Assembly (NCBI GenBank): GCA_036397255.1
Contig: DASWJH010000026.1
Span: forward strand, 1 to 64,000
DNA length: 64,000 nt
Origin: Nitrospiria bacterium
GTDB taxonomy: Bacteria; Nitrospirota; Nitrospiria; DASWJH01
Reading direction: 5' to 3'
In this document: one piece after another, positions 24,950-33,335 of the stretch
Position numbering within the stretch: the stretch's first letter is position 1
Layout of the letters: every line of letters begins with the position of its first letter
The notes under the pieces: model-generated
Told to the model about the DNA's origin: nothing
Seen by the model: only the letters and a program-made list of their open reading frames with translations
Databases searched by the model: none
Made by a program: the position numbers and the translations under genes

Positions 24950-25357
24950 ATGGACGTTCTAAACAGACTGGTCAATCGTGAAATTGTCACTGTGGAGTAC
25001 AATGCCTCCCTTCAACAGGCCGCCCAGATTATGAGGGATAAACGAATCGGGTCCTTATTGGTGGTCAAGGATGGGGAATATGTGGGAATCTTCAGTGAAA
25101 CGGATGTTACCCGTCGAGCGGCAGCGGAAGGTCTAGACCCCAAAAAGGTGACCATCGAATCAATTATGACCACACCGATTATTAGTCTGGAGATTAAAAC
25201 AGAACCTGAAAAAGCGAATGATTTAATGAAAGATAAAGGAATACGCCATCTTCCCTTAACCGAAAACGGGAAAATTATAGGAATAATTTCGGTCCGAGAC
25301 CTTCTCCGCTTTTTCAAGGTCTATTATAATGGCATCGGTAGCCTGAAAGAAAAATAA
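24950..25357 (+). CDS. CBS-domain protein
   Basis: This 135-residue protein consists of a tandem CBS pair (Bateman module): MDVLNRLVNREIVTVEYNAS, DKRIGSLLVVKDGEYVGIFS and ETDVTRRAAAEGLDP, then the second repeat IMTTPIISLEIKTEPEKAND with IRHLPLTENGKIIGIISVRD. Such modules bind adenosine nucleotides and sense energy or ionic state. I chose the ATG at 24950 because AAGGAGG lies 5 bases upstream; a longer reading from 24881 adds 23 low-complexity residues. It is a stand-alone gene. Confidence 0.9.
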   Translation: MDVLNRLVNREIVTVEYNASLQQAAQIMRDKRIGSLLVVKDGEYVGIFSETDVTRRAAAEGLDPKKVTIESIMTTPIISLEIKTEPEKANDLMKDKGIRHLPLTENGKIIGIISVRDLLRFFKVYYNGIGSLKEK

Positions 25358-25364
25358 ACGGTTC

Positions 25365-26084
25365 TCAAAAAAATAAATCTTCACATTCCATTTCCTGTAA
25401 CGCTCCCCACAACCCAAAATTTTTATTTTTAATTTCAGCTTCAGAAAATCTCCAAACCTCCCACCCCTGGCGGCGAAGCCACCGGTCTTTTTTAAGGTTC
25501 TCGGTATATTTTTCCAGATTCAGATCGGACTGGTTTTTCTCGGACCGGTTTCCATTATCCGTTTGTTCATCCACAGAAATCACCTTATCGATCTCCATAA
25601 CAATTTTTCGGCCGGAATAAAACAGGACAAAATCCACCTGGAAGGGTTCTTGCTTAACTTTTTTAGAACGGACATTATTCTCGGGTGTAAAATGAATCCA
25701 ATTTAACCACACCTGAGGAATCAAAGCCGGATGACGTAAGGTTTCCATGGAAGACTTGGGTTGTCCGTCATCTGGAAAACATCTTTCGCAAATTTCAAAA
25801 TAATCATGAAGCAATCCCCTTTCCCCTTCGGAAGTAACCAAGGAAGACAGTTCTTTTTTGAAACGGGTCCAGCTATTTTTAAAATCTTTTTTTATAGATT
25901 CCTCGGAAAGAAAAGCAATCCAGCAGGGCTTTGTTCGGTGGATCAGGTCTTTCCAGGTAATTTCCTGTTCGATCCGTTCATAATTTAAAATATAGTTCCC
26001 TTTACAAGAAATTTCCAGCCCGTTTTCTGGGGATCGGCCAAAATGGATCTCCAATTTATTATTACCAAATATTAATATTTCCAC
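25365..26084 (-). CDS. Hypothetical protein with a DUF559/Vsr-like nuclease domain
   Basis: This 239-residue protein is not recognised as a whole. The C-terminal ~90 residues look like a PD-(D/E)xK endonuclease of the DUF559/Vsr type: QVDFVLFYSGRKIVMEIDK (D...ExD), then KYTENLKKDRWLRRQGWEVW and RFSEAEI. The N-terminal ~140 residues (FGNNKLEIHFGRSPENGLEI; a helical middle) show no known motif. No partner gene is apparent: the neighbours are a CBS protein (convergent) and a two-component regulator. A role in DNA repair or defence is inference only. Confidence 0.6.
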   Translation of the reverse strand: MEILIFGNNKLEIHFGRSPENGLEISCKGNYILNYERIEQEITWKDLIHRTKPCWIAFLSEESIKKDFKNSWTRFKKELSSLVTSEGERGLLHDYFEICERCFPDDGQPKSSMETLRHPALIPQVWLNWIHFTPENNVRSKKVKQEPFQVDFVLFYSGRKIVMEIDKVISVDEQTDNGNRSEKNQSDLNLEKYTENLKKDRWLRRQGWEVWRFSEAEIKNKNFGLWGALQEMECEDLFF

Positions 26085-26136
26085 CAGTGTCTCCTTTATA
26101 GATCATATAAAAATGGCCCTCGGCTTCTCAGGAGAA

Positions 26137-27498
26137 TTATCCCTGAAGCCCATATTTCTGAATCCGATAGCGAAGGGTATTTCGTGTTACACCCAAAAGC
26201 CTTGAGGCATCCGAAACATTTCCTTGGGTTTTTTCCAAAGCCTCTTCGATGACTCTTTTTTCGATATCTTCTATAGAGAGCCCCAGTGATAAAAGAGAAG
26301 GCGGCTGTATTAAATTGGATAAAATTTGCCCAAGGTTATCCGGTAAATCCTCGGGTTCCACCACTTCTCCTTTACAAGTCAGGAGGACCCGTTCTACGGT
26401 ATTTTGGAGTTCACGGATATTGCCCGGCCAAGGGTAATCATCAAGAATTCTTAACGCTTCTTCGGAAAAATGCTTAAACCTTTTTCCCATTTCAATATTA
26501 AATTTCTCTAAAAAATGTTCAGCCAAAATACGAACATCCCCTTTCCGCTCCCGTAGGGGGGGAAGGTGAAGAGGAAAAACATTTAACCGGTAATATAGGT
26601 CCTCTCGGAATTTTTCTTGCTTGATTAACTCCATAAGATCTTTATTGGTCGCTGCAATAATCCGGACATCCACTTTCACCGGTTGGGTAGATCCCAGGGG
26701 TTCGATTTCTCTTTCCTGTAGAACCCGGAGGAGCTTTACTTGGGTTCTGGGGCTGATTTCCGAAATTTCATCCAAAAAAATGGTTCCCTTATTCCCCAGA
26801 AGAATTCGGCCGGGTTTGGAAATTTTCGCATCAGTGAAAGCCCCTTTCTCATAACCAAAGAGTTCGCTTTCCAATAGGGTCTCTGGAATGGCGGCACAAT
26901 TAATTGGCACCATTGAAAAACGGGACCGGTCACTCCGGTAATGAATGGCTTGGGCAAGAAGTTCCTTCCCGGTTCCGCTTTCTCCCGTGATCAAGACCGT
27001 CATTCCGGTATTACTAACCTCTTCAGCCAGTTTTTTGACGAGGAATAATGGGGGTGAATTTCCAATGATGCTCTCAAAGCTAAATTTCCTTTTAATCCCT
27101 TGGGATAGGGTCTTATTCTCCAGGGTGATATTTTGAACCTCGAGGGCCCTTCGGATGATTAGCTTCAATTCCTCGTTGTCTATGGGTTTGGTGATATAGT
27201 CTAATGCACCCCGTTGCATCGCCTCCACCGCCGTTTTTACCGTTCCATACCCGGTAATAATCAAAACTGGAATACCGGGGTGATTTTTTTTCACATGGTC
27301 CAACACCTGCATTCCATCCATTTTTTCCATTTGAAGGTCGGTCAAAATCAAATCACAGGGATTGTCCTGAAGTTTTTTGATTCCCTCTGCCCCTCCGCTG
27401 GAGGTTATAATTTCATATCCCTCTTGACGTAGAATAAGTTCCAGGAGCCGCCGCATTTTTTGATCATCTTCAATAATGAGCAACTTGGCTTGAATCAT
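26137..27498 (-). CDS. NtrC-family sigma-54-dependent response regulator
   Basis: This 453-residue protein has a receiver domain (phosphoacceptor Asp in LILTDLQMEKMDG), an AAA+ sigma-54 activator domain and a Fis-type helix-turn-helix. The AAA+ domain carries Walker A GESGTGKELLAQAIHYRS, Walker B TIFLDEISEI and the arginine-finger region FREDLYYRLNVFPLHLPPLR. The helix-turn-helix reads EALEKTQGNVSDASRLLGVT and RNTLRYRIQKYGL. The sigma-54 contact loop reads GAFTDA instead of the common GAFTGA. It overlaps the upstream histidine-kinase gene by 29 bases, so they form a two-component pair. Confidence 0.93.
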   Translation of the reverse strand: MIQAKLLIIEDDQKMRRLLELILRQEGYEIITSSGGAEGIKKLQDNPCDLILTDLQMEKMDGMQVLDHVKKNHPGIPVLIITGYGTVKTAVEAMQRGALDYITKPIDNEELKLIIRRALEVQNITLENKTLSQGIKRKFSFESIIGNSPPLFLVKKLAEEVSNTGMTVLITGESGTGKELLAQAIHYRSDRSRFSMVPINCAAIPETLLESELFGYEKGAFTDAKISKPGRILLGNKGTIFLDEISEISPRTQVKLLRVLQEREIEPLGSTQPVKVDVRIIAATNKDLMELIKQEKFREDLYYRLNVFPLHLPPLRERKGDVRILAEHFLEKFNIEMGKRFKHFSEEALRILDDYPWPGNIRELQNTVERVLLTCKGEVVEPEDLPDNLGQILSNLIQPPSLLSLGLSIEDIEKRVIEEALEKTQGNVSDASRLLGVTRNTLRYRIQKYGLQG

Positions 27499-29443
27499 CT
27501 TTTACACCTTCAGTTTCGTGACAAGGAGGGAAAAGAATGGTAAACGTCGTCCCTTGGTCTTTTTGACTTTGAACAATGATTCGGCCCCCATTGTCTTCGA
27601 TTAAGCGCTTCACGTTGGTCAGGCCTAACCCGATTCCATATTCCTTGGTGGTAAAGAAGGGGTCAAAAATTTTACCCATATCCTCCGTGGCAATCCCCTC
27701 CCCTGTATCCTGAATGGAAATTTCCAACAATCCCTCCTGGTTTTGGCAGACACGAAGGGTAACCGTTCCTCCTTCGGGCATGACCTCCCGAGCATTGTTT
27801 AACAAATTAAAGAGAGCCTCTAAAAGGTGTTCCGGGTCCACATTGACCATTGGGAGGGAAAAGGAGATTTCCTTAATTAATTTGATTTTTCCATAGTCTT
27901 CTCCTTGGGCCGCCCACTGCCACAGGGATCGTTCGATGATTTTTTCTAAATGGACGGGCTTGTTATCCGGAGGACGGGGACGGGCAAAACGCAAAAAATC
28001 ATTAATTCGATAGGTTAAACGGTCTACCTCCTCAATAATATACCGACCCACTTCCTTTTTAACTTTGGCCGGTTCTTTCTTGTCGTTTAAAATTTGTGCC
28101 GAACTACGAATAATACCAAGGGGATTTTTAAGGTCATGGGTCAGTCCTGCTAATAATTGCCCAATGGACGCCAGTTCATTTTTCACCACCAACTCTTTCT
28201 GCTGTTTCTTAATGGTGTGGAGACTTTCTTCCAGGGCAAGAGACATTTGATTAAACGCCTGGGCCAGTTCTTGAATTTCATCACTGCTTTTGACCTCAAT
28301 CCGCTCCCCGAAATGGTGGCTATTTAAATGTTGAACGTCCTGGGTGGCCAGTGAATAGCTGGCTTGTCCAATGGCCTGTGCCCGTTCCTTAAGGAGAAGA
28401 ATGGGTTTCACAATCTGTTTTCCAACCAGGTATCCCAGAGAAGAGATTACAAAAACCAACCCAAACCCCAGAATGCCCACCTTGGTCAGGAGACTATACA
28501 CCGGAGCAAAAGATTCACTGGGGTGTTGGCGAATAAAGGCATACCAGTTATTTTGGTCCAGGCTTAAAGCATCCAATGGTCGCTTAAAGGCAATGGGGGC
28601 AAACCCTACGATTGAATCCGTTCCCCCGTGGCCGTCATCATCCGCCACCCCCCATGAAGACTGTGGCTGTGAGATTTGTTTCATTAATCCTTCATTAATC
28701 AAATGGTCGGTTGGCGGCAGGATAGGACAGATCAGCGGATTCCCTAGGGAACTGACCAACATGGCGTGGCCTGTTTTCCCAACCCGGACTTCCAAAATGG
28801 CCTTCAACAATTTATCCCGGGGAATTCCCATTTTCAAAACACCATTCACCTCTTCTCCTTTTTCGTCCCAAATGGGAACGGCAACATCATAAAAATAATT
28901 CTTTCTCCCTTCATCAAAATAAAGATTGCTAACAAAGTTTGCCCCCTCTCCTTTGTGGAAACTGCTTTGGAACCATACGGTTTCGGAATAAAAGGTTTGC
29001 TCTGGACTCCGAAGGGCCGCTACCACCCTTCCTTTGGGATCAGCAATTAATATATTGTTGTACTCAAGTTCCCCCTTCCGCTGGCGTTCAAGGGCTCGGA
29101 ATTGGTCAGCTGCTGGATTTTCCAGCACAGATTGAACCCTCCCTTTTCTTTCGGACTGAAATCCTTCTCCTTTCCCATGGAGAACCGTTTCAAGGGTTTT
29201 TCGAATGGCAGGAGAAAGCGCTAAGGTTTGCGCATCCTCAATATCATGATTAATAATGATTTCTACTTTTTTAGCGACGGCTGAGGCAATTTCCTGAAAG
29301 TTTACCCCAATAGATTGTGTAAGAATTTTTTTACTGTAAAGGTAGGTTGCAAAAAGAGCGACGATGCCGGGAAGGAGCCCAGCAACAAGAAGGGCCAAAA
29401 CAAATTTCTTTTTTAGCCCCTGTTGGGAGGATATTCGAACCAT
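27470..29443 (-). CDS. Membrane sensor histidine kinase
   Basis: This 657-residue kinase has an N-terminal membrane span (FVLALLVAGLLPGIVALFAT), a large periplasmic Cache-like sensor (about residues 35-320) and a second span (GILGFGLVFVISSLGYLVG). HAMP, HisKA (LLAGLTHDLKNPLGIIRSS, phospho-His) and HATPase follow (NLLNNAREVMPEGG; DTGEGIATEDMGKIFDPFFT; GIGLGLTNVK). It phosphorylates the NtrC-type regulator encoded by the overlapping downstream gene. The sensor contains an FYDVAVPIWDEKGEEVNGVL segment typical of double-Cache small-molecule sensors; the ligand is unknown. The ATG at 29443 follows GAGGAG. Confidence 0.92.
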   Translation of the reverse strand: MVRISSQQGLKKKFVLALLVAGLLPGIVALFATYLYSKKILTQSIGVNFQEIASAVAKKVEIIINHDIEDAQTLALSPAIRKTLETVLHGKGEGFQSERKGRVQSVLENPAADQFRALERQRKGELEYNNILIADPKGRVVAALRSPEQTFYSETVWFQSSFHKGEGANFVSNLYFDEGRKNYFYDVAVPIWDEKGEEVNGVLKMGIPRDKLLKAILEVRVGKTGHAMLVSSLGNPLICPILPPTDHLINEGLMKQISQPQSSWGVADDDGHGGTDSIVGFAPIAFKRPLDALSLDQNNWYAFIRQHPSESFAPVYSLLTKVGILGFGLVFVISSLGYLVGKQIVKPILLLKERAQAIGQASYSLATQDVQHLNSHHFGERIEVKSSDEIQELAQAFNQMSLALEESLHTIKKQQKELVVKNELASIGQLLAGLTHDLKNPLGIIRSSAQILNDKKEPAKVKKEVGRYIIEEVDRLTYRINDFLRFARPRPPDNKPVHLEKIIERSLWQWAAQGEDYGKIKLIKEISFSLPMVNVDPEHLLEALFNLLNNAREVMPEGGTVTLRVCQNQEGLLEISIQDTGEGIATEDMGKIFDPFFTTKEYGIGLGLTNVKRLIEDNGGRIIVQSQKDQGTTFTILFPPCHETEGVKDDSSQVAHY

Positions 29444-29625
29444 GGGACGCTCCTCTCAGGATATCCCTTGGACCTCAGGATCCCCTATTTGAAAAAGGGG
29501 GGGAAACTTTACCTATCATATTCTTCTGGAAGCCCTTGTCAAGAAAAATCGTTATTTCCAGCGGTGTTATAAACTAATTAGGTTCTAATCAGTAAAATAA
29601 ATCAGGAAGGAAAAACAGCTCCCCT

Positions 29626-30846
29626 CTAAACCCAGGAAGATCTACTTTCTCGACCCCCTAAACTATATAGTGATATTTTCCGGCAAAGAGTTGTATAGTT
29701 AATCTCCAACCGCCGGGCGGCCTCTTTTCGATTTCCGTGGGTTTCATTCAGCATGACCCATATGAGTTCCCGTTCCGCCTTTCGGGCCGCCCTCCGGCCA
29801 ACCTCTTTTAGAGTCGGATAAAGATCGTTTAACCACGGGCTCTCTAACCGCGGAGGAACTCTTTTCTTCTCCCCCTGAAACTTTAGCGACTTGGGAGGAC
29901 TCTCTGAATTTGTTTCTTCCCCAGGTTTCGGTTTTAGTCTTTCCGTTAGAACTTTCTCATTCCCCAGAAGAACCAGTTCTTGAATGAAATTCTCAATTTC
30001 TCTTAAATTACCAGGCCAATCATACATCATAAATCGCTGCATCAAATCTGGGGAGATCGATGAGAAATGTTTATTGAAACGCTGATTAAATTTTACAATA
30101 AAAAAATTAACCCAAAATGGAATCTCTTCCTTTCTCTTACGCAAGGGCGGAAGGTAAATTTCAACTTCATTTAACCGATAGAATAGGTCTTCCCGAAAGG
30201 TCCCCACTTCAATGGCCTTTCGCATAACTTTATTGGTGGTTGCAACCACCCGCACGTCTACTTTCACATCGGCATTTCCACCGATTCTGGAGAAAATGCC
30301 TCCTTGTAAAACCTGCAATAATTTTCCTTGAAGAGAAAAAGGAATCTCTCCGATTTCATCCAGAAAAATGGTTCCTTGGTGTGCAAAATCAAACTTTCCT
30401 AATTTTTTCCGCTCCGCCCCTGTAAAAGCCCCCTGTTCATAACCAAAAAGCTCTGTTTCCAATAGACCGTCGGGTAAAGCGGCACAAAATACTTTAACTA
30501 ACGGCCCTTCCCGCCTTAGGGACCGTGCATGAACCGTTTGTGCCACCAGCTCCTTCCCCGAACCACTTTCCCCAGAAACCAGAACCGTTACATCTGAAAG
30601 CGCCGCTTTTGTAATGACTCGGAGAATCTTTTCCATTTTGGGACTCTGGGAAAGAAGAAACCCAAAATCCCTTTGGCCAAAGACTTCTTGAGAGGGCGAA
30701 ACATCCGGAAAGGGTTTTACCTTAAAAAAAGTTTTAGGATAAATGGCAGCCATTTTTTTAACTTTTGAATTTTTTTTGGAATTAAATGAAATAGGAACGG
30801 ATTTAGGATCATCACCTAATATATAGAGCAAAGGGAATGCCAACAT
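29626..30846 (-). CDS. Sigma-54-dependent transcriptional activator without a receiver domain
   Basis: This 406-residue enhancer-binding protein has a short N-terminus (about 70 residues, no receiver or GAF motif) and an AAA+ domain with Walker A GESGSGKELVAQTVHARS, canonical GAFTGA loop and TIFLDEIGEIP. It ends in a Fis-type helix-turn-helix (MLNETHGNRKEAARRLEINY, TTLCRKISLYS). Lacking a sensory domain, it is probably controlled by abundance or a partner protein, like PspF. The start is uncertain: a second Met (MAAIYPKTFF) is 31 codons downstream, and neither has a strong ribosome-binding site. Confidence 0.88.
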   Translation of the reverse strand: MLAFPLLYILGDDPKSVPISFNSKKNSKVKKMAAIYPKTFFKVKPFPDVSPSQEVFGQRDFGFLLSQSPKMEKILRVITKAALSDVTVLVSGESGSGKELVAQTVHARSLRREGPLVKVFCAALPDGLLETELFGYEQGAFTGAERKKLGKFDFAHQGTIFLDEIGEIPFSLQGKLLQVLQGGIFSRIGGNADVKVDVRVVATTNKVMRKAIEVGTFREDLFYRLNEVEIYLPPLRKRKEEIPFWVNFFIVKFNQRFNKHFSSISPDLMQRFMMYDWPGNLREIENFIQELVLLGNEKVLTERLKPKPGEETNSESPPKSLKFQGEKKRVPPRLESPWLNDLYPTLKEVGRRAARKAERELIWVMLNETHGNRKEAARRLEINYTTLCRKISLYSLGGRESRSSWV

Positions 30847-31070
30847 TTTAAATTTACAGGATTAATCTGTTAATGCAGAAAGATGAATATGGTTTCTTAA
30901 GTTTTTACTTTAATAATGGATTGGTTTTTTTCAACCAGAAGAAAAGACTTAATTTTTATATTTATTATATTTACTATACTTATCAAATAGGTAGAAATTG
31001 GTGGAAAACCACCGGGGGTGGTGGTTAAGAGCCTTTTTTTATCCACAGGAGTGTTTCTGAGGAAACCAAT
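30847..31070. other. A/T-rich spacer between the lipoprotein gene and the sigma-54 activator
   Basis: The spacer contains long A/T runs (for example TTTATATTTATTATATTTAC near 30955) and a short palindromic segment ACCACCGGGGGTGGTGGTT at 31009-31027. No gene is visible. Confidence 0.3.
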
Positions 31071-31268
31071 TTAATCTTTCTCATTAAGAAGCTTCTTTCT
31101 TTCCTTTTCATATTCATCGTAGGAGAGGACCTCTTCACAATCCGGGTGTTCTCGGGAATCTTGATAACATTGTCCTCCCCAAAGTGAATGATAGAGTGTT
31201 TCACAACCCATGGAAACAGTTAAAAGCATCAGGATGAAAGCGATTTTTATTTTGGTGAATTGAAACAT
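31071..31268 (-). CDS. Small predicted lipoprotein
   Basis: This 65-residue protein has an N-terminal basic and hydrophobic stretch (KIKIAFILMLLTVSMGC) ending in a lipobox-like VSMGC. The 45-residue mature part is polar and has two further cysteines (GGQCYQDSREHPDCEEVLSY). It is predicted to be lipidated at the cysteine and held in a membrane facing the periplasm. No family recognised. It sits between a dispersed repeat and a sigma-54 activator. Confidence 0.6.
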   Translation of the reverse strand: MFQFTKIKIAFILMLLTVSMGCETLYHSLWGGQCYQDSREHPDCEEVLSYDEYEKERKKLLNEKD

Positions 31269-31285
31269 AAACCGTTTATTTTAAC

Positions 31286-31352
31286 TGTCACTCCGGGCTT
31301 TGACCCGGAATCCAGTTTTCCTTACCTGGATTCCCGCTTACGCGGGAATAAC
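31286..31352. repeat. Dispersed ATTCCCG palindromic repeat, copy 2
   Basis: This copy has GTCACTCCGGGCTTTGACCC with CGGAATCCAG, then GGATTCCCGCTTACGCGGGA ending ATAACGG. The second palindrome (ATTCCCGC...GCGGGAAT) is shared with copies at 8583-8662 and 34326-34432. It lies downstream of mazG's neighbour, between mazG and the lipoprotein gene. Confidence 0.75.
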
Positions 31353-31409
31353 GGTTTGGGTTTATTGAATTAATAAAAACATATGTTGGATACATTCACT
31401 AATAATCGG

Positions 31410-32198
31410 CTAAAAAATATCCTTTTCGGCCTTTTTGGCCTCTTGCCAAAGAGAGTCCATTTCGGAAAGGGTCATGGAAGAAAGTGATTTCCCCTCCTTC
31501 TTCGCTTCCTTTTCAATGAAATGAAAGCGGTCATAAAACCGTTGGTTGGTTTTTCGTAACGCCTCTTCAGGGTCGATTCTCATAAACCGCGCCCAATTCA
31601 CCAAGGCAAAAAACAGATCCCCTAGCTCGGCCTCAATTCTCTTTTTTTGACCTTCGCTTTTGGCCGTCTCAAGCTCTTTCAACTCTTCACAGACTTTTTC
31701 CCAAACCGGTTCCTGCTCTTTCCAATCAAAGCCCACTCTTGCGGCTCTTCCCTGCAGCTGATGGGCCCGCATTAGAGCGGGCAATTCTTTTGGAACCCCA
31801 TCCAAAGCGGATTTTCTCTTTTTATTCTTCTCCTCCCCACGCTTAATTTCTTCCCATTTCTGCAAGACCTCTTGGGAGTTTTTTGACATGGCATCCCCAA
31901 AAACATGAGGATGCCGTCGAATTAACTTCTCTTGCAATTGTAAAAGGATATCTTCAATATCAAATTCTTTTCGCTCTTTTGCAATTTCAGCGTGAAAAAT
32001 TACTTGAAGAAGCAGATCACCCAACTCCTCCTTAATTTCACTGGGCTCTCCGGTTTCAATCGCCTCCAACACCTCATAAGTCTCTTCCAGAAGAAAAGGT
32101 TTGAGGGAGTCCCGGGTTTGCTCCCGGTCCCATGGACAGCCTTTTTCGCTTCGGAGGGTTTCCATAATTTTAACCACACGTTGGTAATTTTCTGACAT
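31410..32198 (-). CDS. mazG: Nucleoside triphosphate pyrophosphohydrolase MazG
   Basis: The protein is about 262 residues from the ATG at 32196-32198, which has AGGAGA upstream. It contains two MazG domains. The N-terminal one reads LRSEKGCPWDREQTRDSLKP and FLLEETYEVLEAIETGEPSE, then EELGDLLLQVIFHA. The second reads IEAELGDLFFALVNWARFMR and DPEEALRKTNQRFYDRFHFI. The ExxE...ExxD residues bind magnesium. It hydrolyses NTPs and dNTPs to monophosphates, limiting non-canonical nucleotides and lowering ppGpp effects. A 32-codon upstream in-frame extension runs into the preceding gene and is rejected. It follows the SGNH hydrolase gene by 4 bases. Confidence 0.93.
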   Translation of the reverse strand: MSENYQRVVKIMETLRSEKGCPWDREQTRDSLKPFLLEETYEVLEAIETGEPSEIKEELGDLLLQVIFHAEIAKERKEFDIEDILLQLQEKLIRRHPHVFGDAMSKNSQEVLQKWEEIKRGEEKNKKRKSALDGVPKELPALMRAHQLQGRAARVGFDWKEQEPVWEKVCEELKELETAKSEGQKKRIEAELGDLFFALVNWARFMRIDPEEALRKTNQRFYDRFHFIEKEAKKEGKSLSSMTLSEMDSLWQEAKKAEKDIF

Positions 32199-32202
32199 TC
32201 TC

Positions 32203-32787
32203 CTATTCCTTATCTTGGATATTTTTAAAAAATTGTTGATAAAGCAACTCCGCAATTCGCCGATAACCCTGAGTGGTAAAATGAAGCCCATCATTGGAAT
32301 ATTTTTCGGCCAAACGAAAGGTTTCAGGTTCCGCCGTCCCCATAAAAAGGTCCACGCAGGGTTGATGGTTGGACTGGCTATATTCCATCATGAGGCTGTT
32401 AAGGACTTTCCTCGGGGGGATCATGGCATCAAAACCACGAATTGAAGGAACCGTAAGGGAAATGGGTTGTATGCCCTTTTCTTTAACACGCTCATACATA
32501 AGGATTAGGTTCTCCATAATCTCTTCCGGTTGAAGACCCCAACCCAAATCGTTAGATCCTCCCAAAATCACCACATAATCCGGTTTCTGTTGAATCACTT
32601 GCCGATCAAGCCGTTGGACCATTTCAGAGGTCAATTCCCCGCTGACCCCCATTACTAGAATTTCACTCTTTTCCCCCATCAATTCATGAAGAAAAAGACC
32701 ATACGGGGTGGGTTCTCCCATAGGGTTTTCGGGTGTTGGGGATTGAAACCCAACGGTTAAGCTATTTCCAAAGGTTACAATTCGCAA
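32203..32787 (-). CDS. SGNH/GDSL-family hydrolase
   Basis: This 194-residue esterase/lipase-fold protein has block I FGNSLTVGF (GNSL in place of GDSL; catalytic Ser present), block II Gly in VMGVSGELTSE, block III GGSNDLGWG and block V NDGLHFTTQGYRRIA with the catalytic Asp and His. It has no signal peptide, so it is probably cytosolic. Substrate unknown; TesA-like esterase is the nearest description. It is the first gene of a pair with mazG. The Asp-to-Asn change in block I is unusual but does not remove the nucleophile. Confidence 0.82.
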   Translation of the reverse strand: MRIVTFGNSLTVGFQSPTPENPMGEPTPYGLFLHELMGEKSEILVMGVSGELTSEMVQRLDRQVIQQKPDYVVILGGSNDLGWGLQPEEIMENLILMYERVKEKGIQPISLTVPSIRGFDAMIPPRKVLNSLMMEYSQSNHQPCVDLFMGTAEPETFRLAEKYSNDGLHFTTQGYRRIAELLYQQFFKNIQDKE

Positions 32788-32806
32788 AGAGGATTTCCCG
32801 GTTGAT

Positions 32807-32830
32807 GTTTATCTCTTATTTGAGATAAAC
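32807..32830. promoter_or_regulatory. Perfect palindrome between divergent genes, candidate operator
   Basis: GTTTATCTC and GAGATAAAC form a perfect 9-base inverted repeat around a 6-base loop. It lies 20 bases upstream of the SGNH gene and about 50 bases upstream of the DUF5069 gene, so one site could control both. No U-run follows in either direction, which argues against a terminator. Confidence 0.45.
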
Positions 32831-32878
32831 TGTTGAATTATAACCTTTTCCTAAAAGGGTAAACAAGGAGAGTTTTTG

Positions 32879-33331
32879 ATGACTACAAAAATTTTAGACC
32901 TGTCAAAAGAATTTCCAAGGAGCCCCAAAGAGAAACTGGGAGGTTTTTTCCACCTTGCCAGAATGGTTGATAAAGCCCGGTCTAAAGGTGCTGGTTCTCT
33001 GTGTGAATACATTTACCCCTGCCCACTGGACCAATCTTTATTAGATTTTTTAAATATTCATGAAGAAAAATTCTACGAAGCGGTTCAAAACCAAGACGAT
33101 CAGGAAATCCTTCAATGGGTTCAACAAAACTCAACTCGACACCCCATCGAAAGCGTAGATCAATGGAATGACTCTTTTTTAAATCGTAAGCCAAATAACC
33201 CGGAAAGTATGGAGCATTTTATTGAAATCCGAAATAAGGTGGCTCCAGATCGAACCGATATTTCCACATGGGTGGATCTCATTGATATTGAAGAGGGTCG
33301 CCCAGTACCCCCAGCGCCCATTAAAAACTAA
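32879..33331 (+). CDS. DUF5069 family protein
   Basis: This 150-residue soluble protein matches the DUF5069 pattern: LSKEFPRSPKEKLGGFFHLA, RMVDKARSKGAGSLCEYIYP and LLDFLNIHEEKFYEAVQN, with QEILQWVQQN near the middle. The family function is unknown. The ATG at 32879 is chosen over the adjacent TTG at 32876; the CAAGGAGAG site lies about 8 bases upstream. It is followed 4 bases later by the alcohol dehydrogenase reading frame, suggesting a shared transcript. Confidence 0.8.
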   Translation: MTTKILDLSKEFPRSPKEKLGGFFHLARMVDKARSKGAGSLCEYIYPCPLDQSLLDFLNIHEEKFYEAVQNQDDQEILQWVQQNSTRHPIESVDQWNDSFLNRKPNNPESMEHFIEIRNKVAPDRTDISTWVDLIDIEEGRPVPPAPIKN

Positions 33332-33335
33332 AGCG

